64,000 nt of DNA from Streptomyces yatensis (GTDB taxonomy: Bacteria > Actinomycetota > Actinomycetes > Streptomycetales > Streptomycetaceae): the NCBI RefSeq assembly GCF_018069625.1, contig NZ_CP072941.1, forward strand, positions 7,564,001 through 7,628,000. Direction: 5' to 3'. Positions 34,040 to 41,811 of this stretch are shown here, one piece after another. The position numbers and the translations under genes were made by a program. Position 1 is the first letter of the stretch; each line of letters begins with the position of its first letter. The notes below the pieces were generated by a model. That model was not told the origin of the DNA. It was given only the letters and a program-made list of their open reading frames with translations, and searched no databases.

Positions 34040-35083
34040 TCAGCTGGTCGGCCGCTCGCGGTAGTGGTCGACGATCCCGCGCTTCAGGTACGCCGTCTTC
34101 TCCATGACGTCGCCCTTCTTGCCCGCCCTGACGTCCTTCGTCAGGTAGCTGCGCTCACCGAGCAGGGTCAGGCTGTCCCGGTCGAAGACCCACTCGGTGG
34201 CCTCCCCCGACCTCTTGTCGACACGGGCGATGCCGACCCCATGGCGGCCCGCCGCGTCCACCGCGTCCTCCTTCCGCGTCACCCCGGGGATCTTCGCGGC
34301 GGCCTTGTAGAGAGCAGCCGCGTTCTCCGGCGGCATCACCGTCTCACCCAGGCAGGAGCCGATCCGGCCGAAGACGGCCTGTGCCTTTTCCACGCCCTCG
34401 TCCGGTTCGGCCATTCGGTACAGCTCCTTGAGTAGGGCGTCCGGGTCGGTCGGCAGGGACGCCAGCCACTGGTACGTGGGGCGGTAGAGGCCCGCCGGGG
34501 ACCCGCCCAACTCGGCCATCCGGCCCCACTCCCCGTCTTCCTTTATCTCGCCGGTCTTGGTGATCCGCTTCACCTGTTGCGACATCCAGACCTCGCGCTC
34601 ATGGCGCGGCTCCAGTTTCGAGGAGCCGTCCTCCTTCATCTCGGCCCCCGCCGTCACGCTCTTGACGTAGACGAACTGGTCCTGCCGCACCGGCCGGACG
34701 TCCGACTTCGCCGCGGTCCCGGCGATCCGGTCGAGCAGGACGGTGGCGGTCTCGCGGGGCTGGGCGGCGCTGTCGCCGGACCCTCCGCCCCCGGTGAAGG
34801 TGACGGCCAGCGCCCCGGCCAGCGCCAGGGCCGCGGCGGGCATCACCAGCGCGGGGCGCAGCAGCCGCGGCCGGGCCTTCCGGGCGGGGGCGGGGGCGGT
34901 GGTGCGGTTCTGGTCGTCATCGATGTGCTGCATCAAACGGTCCTTGTGGTGGAGGTAGGGCTCGGAAGGAACGTCCCGCTCGGCCGGGGCGGGAAGCAGC
35001 CGGGCCAGTTCCTCGCGCTCCGCTTCCTCGCGCTCCGCTTTCTCGTGCTCGGCCCGGTCGGGCCCGGAGCCAGCGGCGTTCAT
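34040..35083 (-). CDS. CU044_5270-family protein, probable sigma-factor partner
   Basis: 347 residues. A charged Glu/Arg-rich N-terminus with EREEAEREELARL (about 17-29), one membrane helix near 77-96, then an extracytoplasmic domain with KSVTAGAEMK, REVWMSQ and WVFDRDSLTLLGE. This matches the CU044_5270 family, regularly encoded behind an ECF sigma factor. A role as anti-sigma or sensor is an inference from that pairing. ATG 35083 has AGGAGG upstream and overlaps the sigma gene stop as ATGA; the frame beyond it is a shadow. Confidence 0.85.
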   Translation of the reverse strand: MNAAGSGPDRAEHEKAEREEAEREELARLLPAPAERDVPSEPYLHHKDRLMQHIDDDQNRTTAPAPARKARPRLLRPALVMPAAALALAGALAVTFTGGGGSGDSAAQPRETATVLLDRIAGTAAKSDVRPVRQDQFVYVKSVTAGAEMKEDGSSKLEPRHEREVWMSQQVKRITKTGEIKEDGEWGRMAELGGSPAGLYRPTYQWLASLPTDPDALLKELYRMAEPDEGVEKAQAVFGRIGSCLGETVMPPENAAALYKAAAKIPGVTRKEDAVDAAGRHGVGIARVDKRSGEATEWVFDRDSLTLLGERSYLTKDVRAGKKGDVMEKTAYLKRGIVDHYRERPTS

Positions 35084-35721
35084 CGGGGTTCCTCCTGAAA
35101 CTCCTGATAGGGCAGGGCCGCGAACGCGGCCCCACGCTGTACCTCTCCGCGACGGCGTGGCGGTTCCGGCTTTTCTTCCGCGAGCCGCTGATCGGCGAGC
35201 TTGCGCAGCCGGGCGCGGGCCCGGGACAGCCGCGAGCGCACGGTGCCCACCGGAATCCCCAGCGCCTGGGCGGCCTGCGCGTAGTCCAGCCCGGACCACA
35301 CGCACAGCGCCAGCACCTCCTGCTCGCCGCGCCGCAGCCGGCCGTACACCGTGCGCACGGCGGCGAGCCGGCGGGCGTCGTCGATCCGCCCGGCGGTCTC
35401 GTCGGCGAAGTCCGCCACCGGGGCGGGCGCCGGACGGCGGGCCAGGAAGGCCAGGCGCCGGCCGATGCCGCGGTTGGCGTTGCGGGCCTTGTTCGTCGCC
35501 ACGCCCAGCAGCCACGGTTTCAGCGTGCCGTCGCCCGGCTCCAGTTGCGCTCGGGTACGCCAGGCGTCGAGGAACGTGTCCCCCATCACCTCCTCGGCCA
35601 CCGACCAGTCGCCGGTCAGCCGGTAGGCATGGTTGTAGACCGCACGCGCGTACTCTGCGTAGAGCTCTGCGAACGCCTCGCGGTCACCCGCTCGTACCCG
35701 CGCTCGCAGGTCATCGCTCAT
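35080..35721 (-). CDS. ECF-type RNA polymerase sigma factor
   Basis: 213 residues. Region 2 is at ~15-80 (FAELYAEYARAVYNHAYRL, VMGDTFLDAW), region 4 at ~125-185 with the helix-turn-helix LDYAQAAQALGIPVGTVRSRLSRA. The C-terminus carries an extra ~35 residues. ATG 35721 has GAGGTG nine bases before it. Translationally coupled to the downstream CU044_5270 protein, its likely controller. Confidence 0.93.
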   Translation of the reverse strand: MSDDLRARVRAGDREAFAELYAEYARAVYNHAYRLTGDWSVAEEVMGDTFLDAWRTRAQLEPGDGTLKPWLLGVATNKARNANRGIGRRLAFLARRPAPAPVADFADETAGRIDDARRLAAVRTVYGRLRRGEQEVLALCVWSGLDYAQAAQALGIPVGTVRSRLSRARARLRKLADQRLAEEKPEPPRRRGEVQRGAAFAALPYQEFQEEPR

Positions 35722-35813
35722 GTTGTTTACACCTCACACCCGTGCCTCTCCGCACGGCGGAGGTAGTTCCCGTGACCTGCGCCACACCCCTTCCGGGGCG
35801 GGCGGTTCGTCGG

Positions 35814-36191
35814 TTACCGAGCGGGCGGCTCGACGGCCTCCGACGCCGTCGCGATCACCTCGTCCAGGACATCGCGGGAGCGGAGCAGGTCGTCGATCAT
35901 CCGGTTGATGCGCTGCCGCTCCGTGGTGAGGTCGGAGACCAGCTGGGCGTTGGCCCGCCGGGACGGGCCGCCGTCCGCATCGCGCATACAGGGGAGCAGT
36001 TGGGCGATCTTCTCGCTGCACAGCCCCGCGGCGAAGAGCTCCTGGATGCGGATCACCCGGTCCACCGCGCCCTCGGGGTAGTCGCGATGACCGCCCGGCG
36101 TACGCTCGGCCGTCATCAGCCCCTGCTTCTCGTAATAGCGCAGCGAGCGCTCGCTCACGGTGGTGCGCCGAGCCAGTTCGCCGATCCGCAT
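35814..36191 (-). CDS. MerR-family transcriptional regulator
   Basis: 125 residues: the N-terminal MerR winged helix (MRIGELARRTTVSERSLRYYEKQGLM) and a coiled-coil dimer helix, with two cysteines (GLCSEK, LLPCMRD) that could sense an electrophile or metal but no clear metal-site pattern. ATG 36191 has GAGG upstream. Divergent from the old yellow enzyme gene, whose promoter carries a MerR-type dyad, so it most likely controls that gene. Confidence 0.92.
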   Translation of the reverse strand: MRIGELARRTTVSERSLRYYEKQGLMTAERTPGGHRDYPEGAVDRVIRIQELFAAGLCSEKIAQLLPCMRDADGGPSRRANAQLVSDLTTERQRINRMIDDLLRSRDVLDEVIATASEAVEPPAR

Positions 36192-36211
36192 GGTCACCTC
36201 GTCTGCCGGGC

Positions 36212-36310
36212 CGGGACGTGAATCCGGGACATGAATCCGGGGGGCTTGAATCCGGGAACTTGAAGCCAGGGACATGAACCGGGGACTTGAATCTGAGGAC
36301 TTGAATCTGA
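36212..36310. repeat. Seven-unit ~14-bp tandem array between the MerR and OYE genes
   Basis: Seven copies of a degenerate GGGACtTGAATCCG unit; the TGAA cores start at 36219, 36232, 36247, 36261, 36275, 36288 and 36302, a period of 13-15 bases. It fills nearly the entire divergent promoter region. Confidence 0.88.
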
Positions 36311-36332
36311 CACCAATGTCAAGTTCTACCGT
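36301..36332 (+). promoter_or_regulatory. Candidate MerR operator and promoter of the OYE gene
   Basis: TGACA-CCAA-TGTCA (36308-36321) is a perfect dyad. It lies between TTGAAT (36301-36306) and TACCGT (36327-36332), a 20-base spacer close to the long spacers of MerR-controlled promoters. The start codon at 36339 falls where transcription would begin and has no ribosome site, so the mRNA may be leaderless. Confidence 0.55.
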
Positions 36333-36338
36333 ACCGGC

Positions 36339-37439
36339 ATGACGCACACACCCCGGATACCCCGCCTCTTCGAACCGGCCCGCCTGGGCCGGCTGGAGCT
36401 GCCCAACCGCCTGGTGATGGCGCCCATGACCCGGAACCGCGCCGCCGCCGACGGCGTACCCGAACCGATCATGGCCACCTACTACGCCCAGCGCGCCACG
36501 GCCGGGCTGATCGTCGCCGAGGCCGCCACGCCCAACGCGGTGGGGCAGACCTACCCCGACATCGCCGCGATCCACAGCGCGGCACAGGTGGCCGGATGGC
36601 GGCGGGTGACCGACGCGGTGCACGCGGCGGGTGGCCGGATGTTCCTCCAACTGCAGCACGGCGGCCGGGTCGGCCACCCGGACACCAGCGGGCTGACCCC
36701 GGTGGCTCCCTCGCCGGTCCCGCTCCCGGACACGATCTTCACCCCCGGCGGCCACCAAGAGGCCGTCGTACCGCGCGAAATGACGGTCGAGGAGATCCGC
36801 TCCACCGTCGCCGACTTCGCCACCGCCGCGCGCAACGCCCTCGACGCGGGCTTCGCCGGAGTGGAGGTGCACGCCGCCAACGGCTACCTCCTCCACCAGT
36901 TCCTGGCCCGGAACACCAATCGCCGCACCGATGCCTACGGCGGCTCGGTGGCGGGGCGCATCCGGTTCGTGGCCGAGGTGGTCCACGCCGTCGCCGACGC
37001 GATCGGCCCCGAGCGGGTGGGCCTGCGGATCTCCCCCGGATCCACCGTCAACGGCATCGAGGAGGGCGACACCGAGACCCTCTACCCCGCCCTCATCAAG
37101 GAACTGGCGGACACCGGCCTCACCTACCTCCACATCGTCCGCGCCGAACCGGACCACCCCCTCTTCCGGGAACTCCGCGCCGCCTGGCCCGCCACGCTGA
37201 TCGCCAACCCGTCACTGCCCGGCGACGGCGTCCCCGCCGACGGCGGCATGCGCCAGGCCGAACGGCTGCTGACCGCCGGAGCCGACCTGATCGCCCTCGG
37301 CCGCACCTTCCTGGCCAACCCCGACCTGGTCGCCCGCCTGCGCACCGGCGCCCCGCTCAACCCCATCCGGGACGCCTATCTGATGTACGTGGGCGGGGAG
37401 ACCGGCTACACGGACTACCCCACGCTGACGGCGGCCTGA
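36339..37439 (+). CDS. Old-yellow-enzyme-type alkene reductase
   Basis: 366 residues, FMN-dependent ene-reductase of the NemA/OYE group. Landmarks: LVMAPMTRNRA at the N-terminus, LQLQHGGRVGHPD, VEVHAANGYLLHQFL and RIRFVAEVVHAV, with the flavin-phosphate loop near DLIALGRTFLANPD. It reduces activated double bonds using NADPH, often in electrophile detoxification, which suits the divergent MerR gene as an inducer-responsive regulator. Confidence 0.93.
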   Translation: MTHTPRIPRLFEPARLGRLELPNRLVMAPMTRNRAAADGVPEPIMATYYAQRATAGLIVAEAATPNAVGQTYPDIAAIHSAAQVAGWRRVTDAVHAAGGRMFLQLQHGGRVGHPDTSGLTPVAPSPVPLPDTIFTPGGHQEAVVPREMTVEEIRSTVADFATAARNALDAGFAGVEVHAANGYLLHQFLARNTNRRTDAYGGSVAGRIRFVAEVVHAVADAIGPERVGLRISPGSTVNGIEEGDTETLYPALIKELADTGLTYLHIVRAEPDHPLFRELRAAWPATLIANPSLPGDGVPADGGMRQAERLLTAGADLIALGRTFLANPDLVARLRTGAPLNPIRDAYLMYVGGETGYTDYPTLTAA

Positions 37440-37452
37440 GCGCAGCCGAACG

Positions 37453-37508
37453 CGGCTCAGCCGATCCGGCTCAGCGGACCCGGCTCAGCGGACCCGGTTC
37501 AGCCGACC
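37453..37508. repeat. Four 14-bp tandem repeats across the OsmC stop codon
   Basis: Units at 37453, 37467, 37481 and 37495 read CGGcTCAGCsGACC with one to three changes. The fourth unit includes the OsmC stop codon (37501-37499) and last codons. Confidence 0.9.
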
Positions 37509-37969
37509 CGGACGGTCGGCTCGTGACGGACGGGAAAGTTGACCGAATTGGCGATGAAGCACGCCTGATGGGCGTCATGGTGCGCCGAACGCGCTCGCTC
37601 CACCATCGCCGCGTCCGCGACGCTGACCACCGGATTGAGCACCACCTCGGTGAAGCGCCCACTGTGCCCGGCCGCCTCCTCCATGACCCCGGTGGCCACG
37701 TCCTCGTACGCAGTGACCCGCACCCCGTCCCGGGCGCATACGGACAGGTACGTCAGCATGTGGCACTGCGAGAGCGAGACCAGCAGGAACTCCTCCGGAT
37801 TCCAGCACCCCGGATCTCCCAGAAATGCCGGATCGGCGCTGCCCCGCAGGGCCGGCTTACCGTCCCCGAGAATGTCGTGCGACCGCTCGTAGCCCCGGTA
37901 ACCACTCGTCCCCGAACCGGTATTGCCGGTCCACCGGACGGTGGCGCGGTAGGAATGCTGTCGGCCCAT
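37499..37969 (-). CDS. OsmC-family peroxide-reducing protein
   Basis: 156 residues. The two peroxidatic-site cysteines are in LSQCHMLTYL and HQACFIANSV, as in OsmC/Ohr proteins that reduce organic hydroperoxides. N-terminal YRATVRWTGN and the GSADPAFLGDP segment fit the family. Neighbour of the OYE gene, both being stress-detoxification enzymes, though on opposite strands. Confidence 0.92.
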   Translation of the reverse strand: MGRQHSYRATVRWTGNTGSGTSGYRGYERSHDILGDGKPALRGSADPAFLGDPGCWNPEEFLLVSLSQCHMLTYLSVCARDGVRVTAYEDVATGVMEEAAGHSGRFTEVVLNPVVSVADAAMVERARSAHHDAHQACFIANSVNFPVRHEPTVRVG

Positions 37970-37993
37970 CGGTTGTGTGCTCCCTGTCGTGGT

Positions 37994-40858
37994 CTACGGG
38001 CGGCGGATCTTTTTCTTGCGCACCCCGAAGACCTTCTTGTAGCTGGCGAGTTGGTTGGCTGTGTTCATCGTCTGGGGGTGGTCTTCGCCGAGGGTTCTGC
38101 GCCGCCCTTCGAGGGTTTTCTCCAGAAGCGCCCGTGCTTCTTTTCGGTGCCCGAGAGCGCCGAGGGCACTGGCGAGGCTATTGGATATGGAGAGGGTCTC
38201 GGGATGGTGATCGCCGAGGACCCCTCGCGCGTGGTCGAGTGTGTCCTGGAGCAGTGCACGTGCCAGAACATGTTGGCCGAGGGTCCCCAGGTTATGGGCG
38301 AGGTAGTGGGCAGTGATCAGGGTGCGGGGGTGACCGCGACCGAGGACTCTGCGTTTGCGGTTGAGCGTGTCCTGGAGCATCGCGCGCGCCTGAACGTGCT
38401 CGCCCAGAGCATCCAGACTCAAGGCGAGGTTGCCGTGCGAGGCGAGGGTGTCCGGATGATCCTCGCCGAGGACCTTGCACTGTCGGCTGAGGACGTCCTC
38501 CCTGAGAGCTCGGGCCTGCTCGTGCTGACCAAGGTCGTTCAGGGTCGACGCCAGATACTGCGCGGAGGCGAGAGTGGAAGGGTGCTCCTCTCCGAGGGTC
38601 GCACGGCTCCGGTCGAGTGTGTCTTCGAGGAGTTCCTTCGCTTCGGCATGCAGGCCCAGGTCGCCCAGCGTGGTGGCAAGGTTTCCAGCACTGGTGAGAG
38701 TGTCTGGATGGTCGTACCCAAGAGTTCTGCGCTGGCGCGCGAGAACGTCTTCCTTGAGCGCGTACGCCTCACGGTGATGCCCGAGAAGGCTCATTGTCAC
38801 TGCCAGATTGTTGCCGGACATGAGCGTATCCCGGTGATCCAAGCCAAGGAGGGAGCGACGTTTCGCGAGGACCTCTTCTTCAATCTGCCGAGCCTGTTGG
38901 TAGTCGGCCACTTCGGTCAGCGCGCTGGCCAAGGAAGTCTTAGCCACTAGGATTTCCCGACTGTCCTCGCCCACAGTGTGCTGACTGACCTCAATGGCCT
39001 GCTGAATTATGGCAAGAGCTTCTTGGTACCGGCCGAGCCCGTTAAGGGTGTCAGTGAGGAGGGCGGCGGCACTCAGAAAATGTGGATGGCCGCGGCTGAT
39101 CTGATTCGACCAATGTTCATGAAGCATCCGGGCGGAATCGTGTGCGGCGCTCGTCGTGCCTCGAAGCAGTAGGTACAGCGTTGCGTCAAGGGAGAGCTGC
39201 CGCATGGCATCGTCCTGGGTCCAGGCCTCGCTGAGCGCTAGAACATGGGGGAGGATTCCAGCCCACTCACTCCAGGCCGCCGGGTCCCTCCCTTCATTGT
39301 TCGGTCTCACGCTGATGACAAGGTCCCGTGCGTGTTCGTGTGCCGCTTCGGCGGTCCTGGGTTCGGGGTTGTCTCGCAGGATCGCCGCCGTGAGGCGGTG
39401 GATCGTCAGCCCGCCGTGTTGGGGCCGCACCAGCCCAAGCCTGGCCATCGCGGCAATGGAGTCGGCGACCGCTACCGGATCTCCGACCAGGCCGTTCAAC
39501 GAGGGCGGCAGCTCGACCCCCGCTTTGGTGAGCCATGCGTCAAGCGGGATGGGCTCGGGGGCGAGAAAGGCACAGATCCGGAGGAGCTCCGAGGCCGCGG
39601 GGTCGGTGCGGTCCAGGTGATCCGACGACAGTCGTACGGCCGCGCCGAGCGTCTTGTGCTGGTAGGTGATCGGGGCACTGCGATCGAGGAGGCGGCTGGT
39701 GGCAGTGAGGTCCTTGAGGTAGGTGTCCACGGAGAAGCCGGAGGTGGCGATGAGGCCACCCGCCTGGGCGAGGGCGAGTGGAAGATCCCCAAGGGCCTCG
39801 GCGAGTCGATCGGCCTCGGTCTGCGGGAGCTTGGGTACATACGCGGCCAGCAGGGACCGGGACTCGGCGCGCGCGAAGAGGCCGATGTCCATGGGAGTGG
39901 CGGCACTGTGCCAGCCCGGGTCGCGCGAGGTGATCAGCACATGGCCGCCGCCCTCGGGGAGGAGGCTCCTGAAGGTGTCGGGGTCCTCCGCGTTGTCGAA
40001 GACCAGCAGCCATCGACCGCTCGTGCGCAGATACTGGCGGGCGCTTTGGGCGGCGTCCGCCACCGGCATGGTGGCGGGCACCGTCTTGAGCGTATGGGCC
40101 AGGTCCGCGAGCTGGCTGTCGAGCGTGACGGTCTGCTCGGCATCCAGCCACCACACCGTGTCGTACTGGGAGGCGAAGCGATGGCAGTACTCGGCCGCGG
40201 TCTGTGTCTTGCCCACGCCGCCCATGCCGTGCAACGCCTGGACGGGGGACCGGGACTGAAAGGTCGTACGGATGCGGTCGAGTACCTCGTCCCGGCCGGT
40301 GAACAGGGGGAGCCGGGGCGGGACGTTCGACGCCTTGGGCGTGGACGCGGGTAACCGGGGGGCCGCTTCGTCCCGGTCTCCGAGCGTGGCCGCCGAACCG
40401 GGGAAGCCGGGCTTACCCTGCGGCCCCGCGGGCTGACCGACGGCGCTCAGCAGTTCCGTGAGCGCCTCCTCCTCGCTCTTCCCGTACAAGATGCCGGCCT
40501 TGATCGGGCGGAGCAGATCGGGGATCTCGCTCTTCTCCAGCTCGGCCACGTGCATGGGGATGAAGCCGCCCGTCCCCCGCTCACGGTCGTCGAAGGCGGC
40601 GGTCCACTCGTCCCGGGTGTACCGGGGGCGCTCGAAGTACGACCGTGACAGCAACGCGAGGAACCTGTCGGCGCGGGCCAGTGCGTCACTCATGCGCAGC
40701 GTGGTGTTGTCCCCCGCCTGCCAGTGCCAGTGATCGAACTCCACGCTGAAGCCGTGCTGCTGGAGGTGCCAGGCGACCCATTCGGCCCAGGCCCGCTCCA
40801 CTCCGGCGTAACTGATGAAGAAGTCGACCTTCTCCGGAGCGCCCGACACCGTCTCCAT
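37994..40858 (-). CDS. TIR-NB-ARC-TPR protein (NLR-like, STAND NTPase)
   Basis: 954 residues in three parts. TIR domain (about 11-140): VDFFISYAG, FDHWHWQAGD and a candidate catalytic Glu at residue 84 in YTRDEW, the position of the NADase Glu. Linker, then NB-ARC (about 185-500): P-loop HGMGGVGKTQT (210-220), Walker B WLLVFDNAED (283-292), ITSRD, and GDLPLALAQAGG as the GLPL equivalent. C-terminal TPR superhelix (about 590-935) with seven 42-residue repeats marked by LGxDHPxTL at 671, 713, 755, 797, 839, 881 and 923. Such proteins act in bacterial immunity by sensing through the repeats and depleting NAD. ATG 40858 follows GGGGGG; the frame beyond is not coding. Codon 169 is TTA. Confidence 0.93.
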   Translation of the reverse strand: METVSGAPEKVDFFISYAGVERAWAEWVAWHLQQHGFSVEFDHWHWQAGDNTTLRMSDALARADRFLALLSRSYFERPRYTRDEWTAAFDDRERGTGGFIPMHVAELEKSEIPDLLRPIKAGILYGKSEEEALTELLSAVGQPAGPQGKPGFPGSAATLGDRDEAAPRLPASTPKASNVPPRLPLFTGRDEVLDRIRTTFQSRSPVQALHGMGGVGKTQTAAEYCHRFASQYDTVWWLDAEQTVTLDSQLADLAHTLKTVPATMPVADAAQSARQYLRTSGRWLLVFDNAEDPDTFRSLLPEGGGHVLITSRDPGWHSAATPMDIGLFARAESRSLLAAYVPKLPQTEADRLAEALGDLPLALAQAGGLIATSGFSVDTYLKDLTATSRLLDRSAPITYQHKTLGAAVRLSSDHLDRTDPAASELLRICAFLAPEPIPLDAWLTKAGVELPPSLNGLVGDPVAVADSIAAMARLGLVRPQHGGLTIHRLTAAILRDNPEPRTAEAAHEHARDLVISVRPNNEGRDPAAWSEWAGILPHVLALSEAWTQDDAMRQLSLDATLYLLLRGTTSAAHDSARMLHEHWSNQISRGHPHFLSAAALLTDTLNGLGRYQEALAIIQQAIEVSQHTVGEDSREILVAKTSLASALTEVADYQQARQIEEEVLAKRRSLLGLDHRDTLMSGNNLAVTMSLLGHHREAYALKEDVLARQRRTLGYDHPDTLTSAGNLATTLGDLGLHAEAKELLEDTLDRSRATLGEEHPSTLASAQYLASTLNDLGQHEQARALREDVLSRQCKVLGEDHPDTLASHGNLALSLDALGEHVQARAMLQDTLNRKRRVLGRGHPRTLITAHYLAHNLGTLGQHVLARALLQDTLDHARGVLGDHHPETLSISNSLASALGALGHRKEARALLEKTLEGRRRTLGEDHPQTMNTANQLASYKKVFGVRKKKIRRP

Positions 40859-40911
40859 GTACCCCCCTGCACCAGGCCAACGGTCCTCCAGTATGCCTAT
40901 CGGCGAGGAAT

Positions 40912-40917
40912 TACACT
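40912..40917 (+). promoter_or_regulatory. -10-like TACACT before a probable leaderless GTG
   Basis: TACACT lies nine bases before GTG 40926, so transcription should begin at or next to the start codon. No clear -35 hexamer is visible. Confidence 0.4.
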
Positions 40918-40925
40918 CTCGTCGG

Positions 40926-41378
40926 GTGACAAGCGAAGCGGAACCGACGGGGATACTCGGCAGCCGGCCGATGCTCAGCCAGGACCAGGTCAAGCACCTG
41001 GAGTTCATCCAGGCTGTCATCACCCGGCTCGGCAACAATTCCTTCCTGGTCAAGGGCTGGTGCCTGACACTGGCCGCAGGGCTGCTGGCATTCGCCGCCG
41101 AAGGTTCGCGCTGGTCGGTGGCCGCGACGGCCTTTGTTCCCCTGGTGGCGTTCTGGTTTCTCGACGGCTACTTCCTGTGGCAGGAGCGGCTGTTCCGCAA
41201 GCTCTACGATCAAGCGCGGAAGCCAGGTGCCGAGGTGGAGCTCTTTTCCATGAATCCGTACCCCTGCGCGGGCCAGGTGCGGTGGTGGCAGGCCACCTTC
41301 TCAGTCACTCTCTCGCTCTTCTACGGCGGGATCGGGGTCGCGCACCTCGCCGTGCTGCTCGCCGTCGTTCTCGGCTGA
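40926..41378 (+). CDS. Small multi-pass membrane protein divergent from the TIR-NB-ARC gene
   Basis: 150 residues from GTG 40926; ATG 40893 and ATG 40971 are alternatives. A soluble helix (KHLEFIQAVITRLGNNSFLVKGW) leads into membrane segments at about 56-72 and 77-98, a charged bend FLWQERLFRKLYDQARK, and a last membrane segment (SLFYGGIGVAHLAVLLAVVLG) at the C-terminus. I recall proteins with this NNSF-LKGW and DGYFLWQERLFR pattern beside TIR-type and other defence genes, possibly related to SLATT effectors, but cannot confirm it. Only 67 bases separate it from the TIR gene start. Its last 78 bases overlap the convergent HIT gene. Confidence 0.8.
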   Translation: MTSEAEPTGILGSRPMLSQDQVKHLEFIQAVITRLGNNSFLVKGWCLTLAAGLLAFAAEGSRWSVAATAFVPLVAFWFLDGYFLWQERLFRKLYDQARKPGAEVELFSMNPYPCAGQVRWWQATFSVTLSLFYGGIGVAHLAVLLAVVLG

Positions 41379-41807
41379 ACTCCGCACAGCAACGCGCAGG
41401 CGCTCGGCCAGTTGGTCCAGGTGTTCGGGGGGCGAACTCTGCGGCGGCGGCCAGATGCGGCCCATGCGATCGTTCTCGTTGCGGGGAACGATGTGCACGT
41501 GTACGTGCATGACGCTCTGTGTCGCCACCGAGCCGACCGAGGTGATGATGTTCATCCCTTCGGGCTCGAACGCGGTCCGCACCGCGTGCATGACCTGGCG
41601 TACGACACGCGTGAGCGCGAAACTCGTCGGCTCGTCCAGCTCCCAGGCATCCCGCACATGCTGCCGTGGGATGACCAGGACGTGACCCGCAACGGCTGGA
41701 ATGAGCGGGAGGAAGGCGACCGTTTCCTGATCGGAGTAGACGATGCGCGCGGGCTCGACGCCTTCCACGATGCGGCAGAAAACGCAGTCGTCCACGAGCC
41801 CTCCCAC
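41301..41807 (-). CDS. HIT-family nucleotide hydrolase/transferase
   Basis: 168 residues. The N-terminal CVFCRIVEG is a usual HIT start and the histidine triad is HVHVHIVPR. The C-terminal ~35 residues (after LDQLAERLRVAV) are acidic and overlap the 3' end of the opposite membrane-protein gene by 78 bases. GTG 41807 lies four bases after the GntR gene stop; GTG 41795 is an alternative. HIT enzymes act on AMP-linked substrates; the substrate here is unknown. Most likely cotranscribed with the GntR gene. Confidence 0.88.
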   Translation of the reverse strand: MGGLVDDCVFCRIVEGVEPARIVYSDQETVAFLPLIPAVAGHVLVIPRQHVRDAWELDEPTSFALTRVVRQVMHAVRTAFEPEGMNIITSVGSVATQSVMHVHVHIVPRNENDRMGRIWPPPQSSPPEHLDQLAERLRVAVRSSAENDGEQHGEVRDPDPAVEERESD

Positions 41808-41811
41808 GCGC

